Assembly: GCA_964030475.1 (NCBI GenBank)
Contig: CAXIPT010000014.1
Coordinates: 541,675-605,674 of the forward strand
Direction: 5' to 3'
DNA: 64,000 nucleotides
DNA from: Tethya wilhelma
Taxonomy: Eukaryota > Porifera > Demospongiae > Tethyida > Tethyidae
This document shows positions 32,671 to 44,012 of the stretch, in pieces. The notes under the pieces were generated by a model. The model had not been told where the DNA came from. It did no database searches and was given only the letters and a program-made list of their open reading frames with translations. Position numbers and translations under genes: made by a program. How positions within the stretch are numbered: the stretch's first letter is position 1; each line of letters opens with the position of its first letter.

Positions 32671-33266
32671 ACCCTCTTCCCTCCTTGTGAGGATGGGGTC
32701 TGGGCACGAGACTATCGCGCGTACCAGGCGCTGGAGGGAGGGGCCTGGAGACGGAGGCTATACTGAGCATGCTCGTGTGAATTCTCGTGTTGCTGCTGTT
32801 GCATTGTGCTGAAAATTGGTTTTCACAGACACAGATGCCGGTTAGCATGTGACTACTAACAGGGTATATCTGTAGGACAACTGATGAAACCATTCAACCA
32901 CTTGGCTAAATTAAAACCCTAAGGCTATAAGGTTAGTTTCCGCGGCAACAAATTTGTTAGCTAAGTTTTACACAAGCGATTTAGTAATAGTCTATTGACT
33001 CTGTGTTGGTTTTGAGCCTATTTAAAACTTTCATGACGCTATACTAGGCTGTAGTCTGATATACAACACACAGTTAAATCATAGTTTCGGTGCCTGTAAC
33101 TGTCGTTATGTTAGGTTTTGGTTTGAGTACTTTTCATGTGAGTGGGTGGGGCTTCCGATAAAAGGTGTGACATTCAATTGTGTAGGCGGGGCTTGTGTGA
33201 TAGAACTGTGTGATAAAACTGAGCAACCCTAGCACTTTTGTCACTTCTGAATGTATCATATTGAAT
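32671..33266 (+). promoter_or_regulatory. Likely promoter region of the large secreted-protein gene
   Basis: This interval separates the MULE end from the ATG at 33267. It holds two GC/CACCC-type boxes in the same orientation, GGGTGGGGCTTCC (33145) and GTAGGCGGGGCTTGTGTG (33182). No canonical TATA box was fixed. The call rests on position and these boxes only. Confidence 0.3.
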
Positions 33267-33354
33267 ATGAAAGCCAGTGTTATTGCCCTGGCTGTTTTTA
33301 CCTCAGTATTTGTTATACCAACTGCTTCTCAGCAGCAAACAACTACAGGAGAAA
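33267..33354 (+). CDS. Exon 1, large gene: signal peptide
   Basis: ATG 33267 begins MKASVIALAVFTSVFVIPTA, a typical secretory signal (Lys at 2, then a hydrophobic core), with probable cleavage after the Thr-Ala-Ser stretch. The exon ends QQQTTTGE plus one base before donor GTAAGT. It joins exon 2 through a 4.3-kb intron to give SATYGNEFVIGFLPN in frame. The product enters the secretory pathway as an extracellular or surface protein. Confidence 0.8.
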
Positions 33355-33607
33355 GTAAGTAATAATTCATTTTTAAGTTTGACTGTATAAGCGCATGAAA
33401 TTCAAGAATGATAATAATTGTGATTATTGTTGCATGCAATCATGGCATCCAATGTCCCCAGTAGGGGGTTTGTGCATATGCACCCCATTTAGTAAGCCAA
33501 AAGTACACTGCATTAGACTTGTATATCTTTTCATAATTGCTATATGCACACTGGCCATGCATGCCAGCTGCAGTGCCAGAAATGGACATGTCTATATAAG
33601 TTTGGTA

Positions 33608-34175
33608 CAGTGGAACCTCTCTTAACGTCCACCCCTTATTTTAGCCACCTTCTATATAGCGTCTACTTACTCCGAATTATTCTTTACTTACAAAATTAAT
33701 AAACCCTGATTTGTGACCACCTCTCTACCCAGTCCAACGACCACAAAATTTGGTCCCAATTAAATGATGCATGGGCAGCAATGCTAAAGTGACCTTGTGC
33801 AATGGCCAACCTCACCATCAGACAATATGCAAGCCAACGCTTCGCTGGCCCGGATGCTGTTTTTCTGGCCAGGTGATCAATATAGTGCCTGCACTGTAAT
33901 ATTCAAGTTTGTTTATACCAGTCCTATAGGCAAGCATACTTGTCAAGGTCTTGAACCATATCTTGATGTCATTGAATTCAGCTATAATTATATAGATTGT
34001 TTATATGTAATCAGTTACGTATTTGGTATCTGTATATCAGTCATTATAGTATAGAATAAGTTTGTAAGTGTTGTTCTGGAGAGTTAGAAGAAAACCCCTC
34101 GAAATAAGACCACCCATCTGTAAGGACCAAAACTTAATTCCCCGATGGTGATAGCCTTAAAGAGGGATTCCACTG
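33608..34175. mobile_element. 568-bp pogo/Tigger-like MITE with TA duplication
   Basis: The left end CAGTGGAACCTCTCTTAA and reversed right end CAGTGGAATCCCTCTTTAA are flanked by TA (33606-33607 and 34176-34177). CAGTGGAACC ends with TA duplication are typical of pogo/Tigger MITEs. No transposase inside. Confidence 0.8.
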
Positions 34176-35473
34176 TATAGGGTATAATTTCTTTATGCAC
34201 AATTGAACCCCCACCTACTGACAGTTATAGGCATGACTGTTTACAGATCATGCATGATCATACAGTACATTATAAGCATTTTAGAAATATGTAGGAGTAT
34301 GTTGCTGTTATTATAATGTAATGACTATTAGTCCCCAGCCGATGATAATTCTCGAACGTGAAAGTTCAGAGAAGTACATTTGTAGCCATTCCTTGCAGGT
34401 TCAAACTTTGAGTTAATTGACCTATATAAGTTTATGCATGCTGTGAATTGCTTTGCAGAGAGAGTTAAAGTATTACATATGCATGTCATTGTGTGGTTAT
34501 CAGTTGTTTTATTTACTTTGTTGTGAGTGGTAAGACTGACTGTTAAAGCTAGTGTATAATTATGGCTATAGTTTATATTATTGGTCTATAATGGTGCAAG
34601 AAGCTTATCTGTTGAGTTTGGATCAACCTAAGGTTCTGCACACTGTTTGGAGCTGGGTAGTTAATCTTAATAGTCATACATGGGGAAATCAGTTAATGCA
34701 AAATAGTTTAGTTGCTATACTAATATAAATAATTATTATAAGAGAGAATATTAAGAGCATGTCTCAGTGCCATGGATATCAGAGTATCAGTTAATCACAA
34801 GCTTAATTGTACTGTCACTGTAATAAATAATTATCCCTGTGAAAAATTGTATTATTTTGCCAAACTGAGGCTCAGTATATTCTCAGTAAGCATGCAGTAT
34901 TATGTCACCTAATCTATACTCTACTTAAAAATGTATGCTATTATCCAAACCCTATAATGGTACAATAGGCATGCACATATAGCAGTTTTTACAGTATGCT
35001 GTGGGAGGAAATAATTATATGAGGGGGATGCCTGTAATAATAATTATAATGCTACACAATATTAGCTATATAGGTACTCCTCCAAACCGAAAATTCCCCT
35101 TCCTCATTCATGTATAAATAATTATTATTAGTAACGTACTGTTGTATTCCCTATGGTAAACATTTTTATGGCCTAGCTACTATAGCCTTGTATAATTATA
35201 TGCCACTTCCTCTTTTAGTACATATATATATACCCCTCATGCATGACACTCACATGAACTACACCAAAACTACATCAGTAACAATATTACAGGTAATAAA
35301 TAATTGTGTGGGTGGGTACTAAACCAATGTGACTATGGTGGCTTAGGCAATACAGGTGTTGTAATGGCTGTACCAATGACGATATGCTCACTAATTCCTT
35401 TATGAACCTACACAAGGGCATTCATGCCAGCAACTCCAATTTTTAGTAGCAATTTCCAGCCTATTCCGAGTAC

Positions 35474-36720
35474 AGAGGAATGGCACAGATAGCCATTAGC
35501 GCAATACAAATATTTACGTAAATAACTCTCAAAATTAAGAGCTTGGCAATAAATGATGGAGAAAATTGAAGCTTGGCCACGTTTTTAAAGAGAATGAGCT
35601 GTAATTAGTAGCTTTAGAAGCCATTAATTTCAGTTTAGCTGCAATTTGCCCACACTCATTTCACGTATGTATCAATTTGTCATCTGAAAGTGTGATTGAG
35701 TATCTCGCCTAAACATTTTCAATTGAAGGTGCATTAATAAAAACTGTAATAATTATGTATGCAGTTGCACAAAGACTCACCCTGGGCCTATAGGTCTATA
35801 TGGGCTTATGGTTTTAATCGATTCCGTGTTTTTACACGATAAGAATACCAAAATTCCGTGAAGAGAAGGTTTTTGTAATTTGCTAAACCACTCACAATCA
35901 TAATTGTCACCATTGTGATCACAGGTCCCATGCACACTGACACTTATACTTGTAGTGTATCAGAGGGCAAAAATCAATATAGAATGAGGATTGGTGAATA
36001 TACAATTCTATCTACCAAGTAACAGTCCATAATGTTATTTGTCTAGGTTAATAGTTAAGACAGCCTCAACTACTATCACTGAGCATGGGTTGCTTAGCTT
36101 TGGAAAAAGACTAAGACAAACCAGCAAAATAATTTACTATTACTACCCCTTTTCGACAGCACTTGAGCAATGTTTTCTCCTCATTGTTTCTGTAAAATTT
36201 TATGTAAGCTCAAACTTGCAAAGGCTATGTAGCTACAGCATCACTTTGAGCTGTCTTTCTCAATTAATGGTTAAAAAAAGCCGTCATTATTGTAATTAGT
36301 GTTCTAAATATTATGTGTATACATTATTGCACTAATTGTGCCACTGTTGGTACTGTAGGCAAATTGATACGTAGGCGAAATAACTATAGTATATAGATGA
36401 AACTTATACGTTAACAAATCCCTTTTTTTATCTTGCCGCAATTTTTCTCTGAGAGTGCTCACTTTCAGAAGCTGATCCTTGAACGAATAAACTCGTTTTC
36501 TTTGTCTTAAATTGCTTTTGGCATGGGTTACTATGATTTGTCTTACTAGCTAAGTCACTAGATACAAAACCAAACTAAAGCGCCTTCTCAGCAGCCATGC
36601 ATGAATTTCTACACTCATGAATTATCTGAGGAGGGGGGAAGCAAATTGACAAACCTTCACTACACAGACATGGTTTGCATTATTTGAAATTTACAGCTTA
36701 GTTGATTGTGCTAAAGTTAA
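35474..36720. repeat. Repeat family X, copy 3
   Basis: Starts GAGGAATGGCACAGATAGCC with the intact GCAATACAAATATT target. The later block (AGTGCTCACTTTCAGAAGCT, TCCTTGAACGAATAAACTCG, ACTAGATACAAAAC) resumes at about 36440 after roughly 700 bp of other sequence. Confidence 0.65.
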
Positions 36721-37373
36721 AACTTGTCGGAGACTATATTCTGAACATGTTATTAATAAGTTCAATTATTGTACCACTATACGGATATTATATGTGCACT
36801 ATGGCAAGCATACAGATAAATTGTTACTAATATTGTGTAATAAATAGCACATACCTTTCTTCCTTAATTAGCAGATAATTGTTTTTCTAAAAGTAAGTTA
36901 GTGAATTTATGATTTCATTATCATGCCAGAGTAGAGCTCATACCGTCAGTAATTAATTAGTCTTTAATAAGCGTGCCTACACATTTGAATAACTAGCTAT
37001 AGGCATTTGTATCCCAGGAAGCCATACTATTAACACATTTTTTACGGTGTATAACGTGAAGAAACGTGAACAAGGAGAAAACCGAGGGCAATATGCATAT
37101 TTTCCTCGGTTTTCCTCTTTATATTACCCTGGGAGCCATTCAAGACGCGGAAGATACTCCAGCGCTTCAAAGAAACTTCAGAAGACTTCAAGAAGACAGT
37201 GTTAGTGTTGCTTTCCCTCATAGCTAGATAATATTTTTATCTGTTTCAAGCGTGAATTTTAGCGTATAAACCCGAAGTTGACTAAACTTTTGCTCAAGTC
37301 AAAACTGCTCTCAAACAGCTCAAAAGTGGTAAGAAACTATAGCGACAAGTCTAAGCCCTGGGATACAAGCATT

Positions 37374-37504
37374 TTAGAACATGCCTACTGATGGGCATTA
37401 TCGAAATACACTCGGTAACAATTGCTATGGCTCCGCCCTCGGGTTTATTCAATATTACCTCGAGCTCGTGTATTTCCAATAATGCCCTAGTATGCATGTT
37501 CTAA
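37374..37504. mobile_element. 131-bp hairpin MITE
   Basis: TTAGAACATGCCTACTGATG and GGGCATTATCGAAATACAC on the left are mirrored by GTGTATTTCCAATAATGCCC and GCATGTTCTAA on the right; arms of about 40 bp. Confidence 0.8.
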
Positions 37505-37669
37505 CATATACATACACGAAGGCAAACTCAAATTCCATGGAATTATGAAACTTTGAGACCAAAAATAAGAAATGTTACAAGACATAGAAAGTCTCCAAAT
37601 CGCAGTACACAATCTAACATTTGTTTAGTTGGAATTTATTCATTAATATACTTTATTAATTTCATGCAG

Positions 37670-39055
37670 GTGCCACGTATGGAAATGAGTTTGTTATTGG
37701 GTTCTTACCCAATCAAGCTGGTACTCACCTTGCTGAATTGAGTGTTGTAGTTGGTTCTCCTGCTGAAAATGTTCCGTTTACGATACAAAGATTCCTTACT
37801 AATGGAACGGTGTCAACAATTTATCAAGGAACTGTCTTTTCAAATTCTCCAGTTTCAGTAGCCATTCCATCAGATTTGGATGTTCTTGCTGTAACAACTG
37901 AAGAAAGGATTAAGGGTGTTCGTGTTTCTTCCACAAGTGACGACCCCATCTTTATTCTTGGTGCAAACACGATTCCTACATTCAACTATGGTACATTCCT
38001 AGCATACCCTTGTCTTGAGCCAGATCCTAATCAGATGTACGAGTATTGTATACTCTCGGTTAATCCAGTCGGATCATTGTCGACAGTCATTAGTTTGTTT
38101 TTGCTTGTTGGCTGTTCTGATGATACAATTGTCACAATTAATGCCACTCAAGATATTGCTGTACCTGTTGATTTCCAGAATGCTGCAAGTGATATTATAT
38201 CCCTTCGTCGAGGTTTTGAACACCATTTAACTCTCCATCAAATGAATACATTTCTTGGCTATTCATTTCAAAATGATCTCTCTGGAACTAGAATTGTATC
38301 AAGCAAACCTCTGACTGTTATTGGTGGAAATGACTGTGCTAATGTACCTTCTGATGGCTTTGACTGTGAACCAATATCAGTTCAAATTCCACCCATATCA
38401 ACATGGGGTAGACACTTTCTAGTTGCTGGATTCACTGGAAGGACCAGCAATAGATTGTACTTCAGTGTTGTACCTCACGCTGATGAGGATACTACATTGA
38501 CAAGAACTTGTAGTAGTACAACCACCATTCATCCACAAGTACATTTACACTCTAATCTTTCATTTGATATACCAGAAGGCGGGAATCGATACTGCTTTTT
38601 TGAATTCAGCCAACCAGTTTTTCTGACTCAACTTGCTCCTGGAAGAAGGGAAGATTCTCTTGGAGATCCAGCAATAGCCATTGTCTCTCCAATAGACCAG
38701 TACATCAATGAAGTAGAGTTTCTGTTATTGCCTACCAATGACTTTCCTAACAGCTATGTCAGTATTACAGTCCCTGCTGAACACCACGACCCTGCTAGTA
38801 TCATGATCGATGGAACTATGGTGAACTGTGAATGGGTAGCAATCCGTGATAGTAACGATGCTATTGTTGGATATGGATGCACTGTGTCTATGCCTGGTCA
38901 AAACACTACATCTCACACCCAACATACTGTCTCCCATGCCAATCCTAATGGAAGGCTTTCAGCTACTGTGTATGGTTTCCGTGCTCAGAATCTATTAGAC
39001 CAGGGTTATGCTTACCTTAGTGGACAAAAACTGGATAATAATATAACAAACACAG
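37670..39055 (+). CDS. Exon 2: IgGFc-binding N-terminal domain
   Basis: A large 462-codon exon. After SATYGNEFVIGFLPNQAG come repeated beta-rich stretches. Family-like landmarks are ILGANTIPTFNYGTFLAYPC, SSKPLTVIGGNDCANVPSDG, CEPISVQIPPISTWGRHFLV and RYCFFEFSQPVFLTQ. This matches my knowledge of the IgGFc-binding N-terminal domain, found near the N-terminus of FCGBP and in many invertebrate mucin-like proteins, where it is thought to mediate protein binding in mucus or matrix. Residues about 30-490 of the product. It ends LDNNITNT plus one base at donor GTAAG. A Leu codon (TTG) at 37738 is internal, not a start. Confidence 0.8.
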
Positions 39056-39322
39056 GTAAGAATAAAACAGTAGCATGTTAAAAATCTTGGTGAGTATACG
39101 TATAATAATCATCCACATATTAATAACATTAATATGACATTGACTAATCAAATTAACTTACAAACTATAACATATACAATGTCATGCATGTGCATGGGTC
39201 ATGCTGTTACATTTAGGCTTTAAGGTCTAGTTCGAAAGTCAACTGTAGTGTCTATAATTATAGTAGTGTGTAGTGCTATTCTCTGCTCCAATGCCTATAT
39301 AATATTATCAGCTCTATATATA

Positions 39323-39385
39323 TAGTACCTCAGTGGTAAGAGCATTCGACTCCATGGAGTTTTAAAAACCTGGGTTTAAATTGCA
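39323..39385 (+). ncRNA. tRNA-like sequence, possibly a SINE head
   Basis: TAGTACCTCAGTGGTAAGAG resembles a Pol III A box and GGGTTTAAATTGC resembles a B box 30-odd bases later. The acceptor stem does not pair well, so it is not called a functional tRNA. Confidence 0.35.
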
Positions 39386-39836
39386 GGTAGTCTAAGATCT
39401 AAGCATTTTCTGACAATTTTTATAGTTTATTAATTTTTAGTATTGGTAAAAGCCTTAGTTATAGTTAATCTTTTAAATTAACATAAGCATAATAGCAAAA
39501 CTAGAGTTGACTATGTATAATAGTTTACTTGTGCTATTGTGCACTTGTATTTTTGAAAATCTACTAGATTATCGATTAACTGACTGCTGCTTAAACTCCT
39601 ACCTAGGGAATTGGTCCTACCCTCTCTATAGCATTCCACCAGTTGGAGATAAAAGGACATGCAGAAACTGGTGGTCTGCAATGACTAGGAAATTGATCTA
39701 GACAATTAAACACAGTTTTGTGTATACAATTTTCAGGTCAATATCATTAAAATAATATGGTATGAAATAAGAGGATGCATTTCTATAGGCCTAAGGGTGT
39801 ATAGCTCGAGGGTTCAATAATTAACAAGTCTTTTTC

Positions 39837-39839
<3 letters not shown>

Positions 39840-39893
<54 letters not shown>
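39840..39893. repeat. (CT)n microsatellite serving as polypyrimidine tract
   Basis: About 26 CT repeats followed by T7, ending about 20 bases before the inferred acceptor of exon 3. Confidence 0.9.
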
Positions 39894-39899
<6 letters not shown>

Positions 39900-39912
39900 A
39901 TGGGGATTGAAG

Positions 39913-40061
39913 ACACTGACACACAGTCACTGGAGTTCATTCCAGTAACGATGTTCAATAATGTTGAATCACTACCACGAGAGGAGGATTCTGTTTCAAA
40001 AAGGATCATCATTCCAGATCCTGGCATGGTCTATGGTGAAGAAATATTGAAAACTGCATTT
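39913..40061 (+). CDS. Exon 3: linker into NIDO
   Basis: Acceptor ATTGAAG/AC is chosen because it alone matches the incoming phase. It reads DTDTQSLEFIPVTMFNNVES, EEDSVSKRIIIPDPGMVYGE and EILKTAF, ending at donor GTAAGT in phase 0. Acidic linker and beginning of the NIDO region. The usual CAG at 39924 would break the frame. Confidence 0.65.
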
Positions 40062-42984
40062 GTAAGTATAAAAAAAATATTATTATTATGCTTGGCCTAT
40101 ATCATAGTTTTAAAGTAATTTACGGTTTTCTCAAGAGTGCAAATACTACCTAGCATCCCATACAAAGTTTTACCCATGAAGGTTCTCATCAATTAAACTA
40201 TTTTGTACTTTTAAAGACTGAGCAGTGACTTATGCATTATTATAGAGATATTTAACTAGGAAAATGCATGACATTGATAGGGGCGAGCCTGAGCTACATT
40301 ATGACTTATAATACAGTATGTATTTCATGTGTCTTAGGCTATAGTACTGCATGCATGGTATCTGTCAACAGCATTGCAGTTTGCACAACAGTTAGACATC
40401 TAAACCACCCCCACCATAATGCTTAGTGTTTGTTTTCAAGCACGGGGTGCATAGCCTGAGATATGTATCTTTTTCTTTGTTCAACATTGGTATGGACAGA
40501 GCAAGTGCTATAGAGTTGATCCTACGTCATAGCATCTCATGGTAACATGATGACTCCAGACCTGTAAACTGCCGCATGTGATTCATGCAGTGGTACATAT
40601 AAAACGGTTCGTGCAACCTTCAGAGTGTGTGAGTTTTCTGATTAATTTATCAGTGGTAGAGTCTATGCTGCTACTAATAATTATTTGCATGTAAACTGGC
40701 TGCCTGGCATATATTGCCATTAAACATAATACTTTCAAAGTTAATAGCTAGGCTAACTGAGGCTAACTGATGCTCATTGGCAATATTCATAGCGCTCCAC
40801 TGAATGAAGCAAACGTCTCTACTATGACTATATTCATATATCCACAGGTTGAGCATAAATAAAACTTACAAAACGCTGAGTAGCAGCTATATAGCAATAG
40901 ATCATTTCACAGCATAGCAAACACTCTGGCAAACACTCGTACTCGACTCGAGTACTCAATCAGCGCTGCCACGTGGATGATCACGTGCACATAGGCTAAG
41001 CTGAAGGTCAAAGTCCTTGATTATCGAGTATACAACGACGACGAAAAAAACAGAAGAGCCGACCTACTCACAAATGTGGGGCTCGCTCAGGCTTGCCCCA
41101 ATTATATGCAAAAGTTTGGGTGCTTGGCCATAGTAACCATACTGATTTGTACAATGCATTACTTACTCGTACGTGTGTACATAATGATATTCATACAAAC
41201 CGCGATACTGATAGTACGACAAGTAAACTCATTGAATTCAGAACTCTATCAAACACTAATTGTTTCAGAGTATAACACCTGTAGCTTAGTTAAGTTGGCT
41301 GTGCTAAGCAATTCATAGAAATAATTAACTCTCTTTCAGATGTATAGCGGACTGAAAGACTAGTGCATGGCACTGCACTGCTTCGAATTCAATTTGACTC
41401 ACCTTGTGGTAACTGTTTTGTAATAGTTCAAGGCTCAAGTTTGCAAACCCAACCCACTCACTATGCATACAATACTCTGCTGTTTTGTGCTGCAGCAGTT
41501 TTCCATTGTGCCATGCATTATAAGCTTGTAATGCTGGCTGGACAGTCATATCCATGCATATTATTATCTTATTCATTGCAAGCAGTGTACTGCTTTTGCA
41601 TATTGATTACTGTGTAGTTTGAATATTGAAGGTTGGAATTAGTATTGGTAATTATTAATCCTCAATTTAGTTCAGCATAATTAATATATATGTGTAGCTA
41701 TGTTATAGGCTATTTAAAGCTATAGCTGTTATACATGTCATGCTTCATGCAGGCTGTATGACAGTATGATTTATATACTTGTCAAAACTCTAGTTAATTT
41801 CCTGTCTGACCATCTGGAGGCAAGTCAAATTTGCAAGTGACCTACAAAGTATTACAGTTTCCGTGTTTGAGATTGGTCAATCAGTAGTTAAATTTCACAA
41901 ATTTGGTTCCAAAACTCACAATGGCTCATCTCAGAATATTAAAAGGAAGTCCAAAGTACTATACAGTGCTTTTAGTCTAGAGAGTACAATTTCTGCAATG
42001 TGAGTTAAATTTACAACTAATTTTTTTGCTTAATTTTTACTTACTTTGCACTTTTATGGATATTTTTACACTAAGGAATAGTTTAGTAGCATATCCAATG
42101 CAGTCAATGCAGTGTGTAACTATAGCAGAATAAAAAATGTGGCTGTGACACAAAATAATTCGTTTTTTTATACTAATTTTACTCTATTGCTTAAAATAAG
42201 CAACATTTTGAAACAAACTTAGTATCCACAGATTATACAAAATTAATATATAGTAATTCTTGTGCCAAACTTTGAGATTTTAGCCAGTATTATATTTACC
42301 CTAACCGATAAAAGTTAATTTACAGGTTTTTAACATGATTGGAGCACTTATAAGACTTCAAATTATTACCCCAACCAATCACATAGTACAACAAAAAGCA
42401 ACAGCCTTTGGAAGTCCACCATCTGTCACCAAAGCATTGCATACCATGGCAACATTTTCACATTCAATACACTAAAATGCTCCATCAAGATGTGCAATCA
42501 CTAACCAGTTGTGGTTGATTTTGTGGGATTGTACTCTCTAGATCTTGGTTGAAAGCACACTACTAAATTCTTATTATGACATCATTATAAATTATGTCAT
42601 TCAAAGTATTGCTGATTCAACAGTTTCACTATAAAATTACCGTGGAACGCTTAGAAACAGTTCGTGTTATTTCAAGTCTCTACTGTCTGCCGGAAGTGTG
42701 TCACAAGTGCTACCAGTTTACTCAAAATTCTGGATTTAAATATATGCATGTATTCATGTAGGTGGGCGTTCCATACATGTCCACTGTTTGTACTGCAATT
42801 TCTGGCAATGAACTAAATATAAAATTATGTGCTATAATTTATAATTATTATAGGTATATATAATTATTAACCATAATATACATAAAACTTTAATGAATGC
42901 ATAATGTTATGATTGCATGGTTAGAGATTATTATTGTTAATATTATATATCAACTTTTCTTCTTTTGAAATGTTGGCTTTATAG
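40062..42984 (+). other. Intron 3 (2.9 kb)
   Basis: GTAAGT to CTTTATAG. It contains the element at 41976-42542. Other short open frames lack motifs. Confidence 0.7.
41976..42542. mobile_element. 567-bp element with 15-bp TIRs
   Basis: TCTAGAGAGTACAAT at 41976-41990 is exactly mirrored at 42528-42542. The interior is AT-rich with no coding capacity. The duplication is not resolved. Confidence 0.6.
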
Positions 42985-43356
42985 GTAAATGAGAATGGTG
43001 TCATTTCATTTAACACACCATGGGAATTCTCTCATCCTGATCGCTTTCCAACAGATAATATTAACATTAGAACAAGCGGTCGTGCATTGGCACCGTTCTG
43101 GAGTGATGTTGATATTCGTAGGAGTGGTAATATATGGTATGCCACTGCAACTGAGAATGATCCACAAGATAGTGTAGAATACCAAGAACTTCAAAGGGTG
43201 AATCAATATATCAACACAAGGCTGATCGAAAGTATTGAAGGAGAAATCACTCAGTTTAGTGCGGCCTGGATGTTGGTGGCACATTGGGATCATGTTCATC
43301 CTAGTCCTCATGGAGCTGATGATCGTAGAGGGATACCAGAAGCAGAGCTTGACAAG
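42985..43356 (+). CDS. Exon 4: NIDO domain, first part
   Basis: 124 codons in phase 0: VNENGVISFNTPWEFSHPDR, ALAPFWSDVDIRRSGNIWYA, then ITQFSAAWMLVAHWDHVHPS. The pattern VN.NG.ISF ... APFW.DVD.R..G ... F.A.W.......W is the nidogen-like NIDO domain found in nidogens, SUSD2, MUC4, alpha-tectorin and SNED1. Residues about 542-665. Donor GACAAG/GTATGC. Confidence 0.9.
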
Positions 43357-43443
43357 GTATGCATTGATTGTAAGTCCTGGACTACTGTCTCCTTTACAAC
43401 TGCGCATGATTGTAACTGCACAATATTGTCTCCTATTCTATAG

Positions 43444-44012
43444 ACTAATAATTTCCAAGCCATTCTTGTTACTAACTTCAGTAACACATTTGCTATCTAT
43501 AACTACATCTGTGGTGAGATGGAGTGGAGTGGTTTTGGAAATGATGCTGCCTCTGTTGGCTATATGGCATCTCGGGAAATATTTGAAAACCATCCATCAT
43601 CAGGATTTTCACTCATAGGAGAAGCAGTATCTTGCCCAACTGAAATGAACAACAAAAAACGTAGGAAACGTCAAACTCAATTTAGAGGCAATGGATTTGC
43701 AGTCAGTCAGCTAAATGGAATAGGTGGAATTGGTGGTGGAACTGGGGGGAACTCGCAAACTACTCTCATGACTTGCTTGAATGGACCACGAGCAAATTTA
43801 ATCAGTGACGAAACAATTCAGCAAATAGCTACTGAAGTTCAAGATTGTCCACCTAGCCAAGCTGTTGCTGGAACTGATACAGCAAGGTTTACTCAGTTTG
43901 CCACAGCTGCCAACCAACAGTGTTACATTACTACTAATCCTCTAAGAAGACAAGAGCCAGTTGCTCTTCAGGAGTTTGCATTTACTCAACACTGTTGTTA
44001 TGATGCAGCTGG
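43444..44012 (+). CDS. Exon 5: NIDO end, basic site, Cys-rich start of AMOP
   Basis: Acceptor CTATAG. TNNFQAILVTNFSNTFAIYN, IYNYICGEMEWSG and GNDAASVGYMASREIFENHP finish NIDO. A basic KKRRKRQ stretch follows at about residues 736-742, a possible furin-type cleavage site. Then come a Gly-rich linker, LMTCLNGPRANLI, VQDCPPSQAVAGTDTARFTQ and QHCCYDAAG, the opening Cys pattern of an AMOP domain. The exon ends in phase 2 at donor GTAAGT. Confidence 0.85.

Larger units (their letters stand above)
33355..37669 (+). other. Intron 1 (4.3 kb)
   Basis: Bounded by GTAAGT and TTTCATGCAG. It carries a pogo-like MITE, a family-X copy and a 131-bp MITE, each listed separately. No exon was recognised in the rest. 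Confidence 0.75.
39056..39912 (+). other. Intron 2
   Basis: GTAAG to GAAG. It contains a tRNA-like sequence and a long CT microsatellite that directly precedes the acceptor. No coding signal. Confidence 0.6.

Noticed and set aside
39821..40027. Minus-strand open frame with Arg-Glu repeats
   Set aside because: Antisense of the CT microsatellite and exon 3.
43006..43407. Minus-strand open frame of 133 codons
   Set aside because: Antisense shadow of the NIDO exon.
43235..43618. Plus-strand open frame of 127 codons in another phase
   Set aside because: Overlaps the NIDO exons, which are supported by splice sites and domain motifs.
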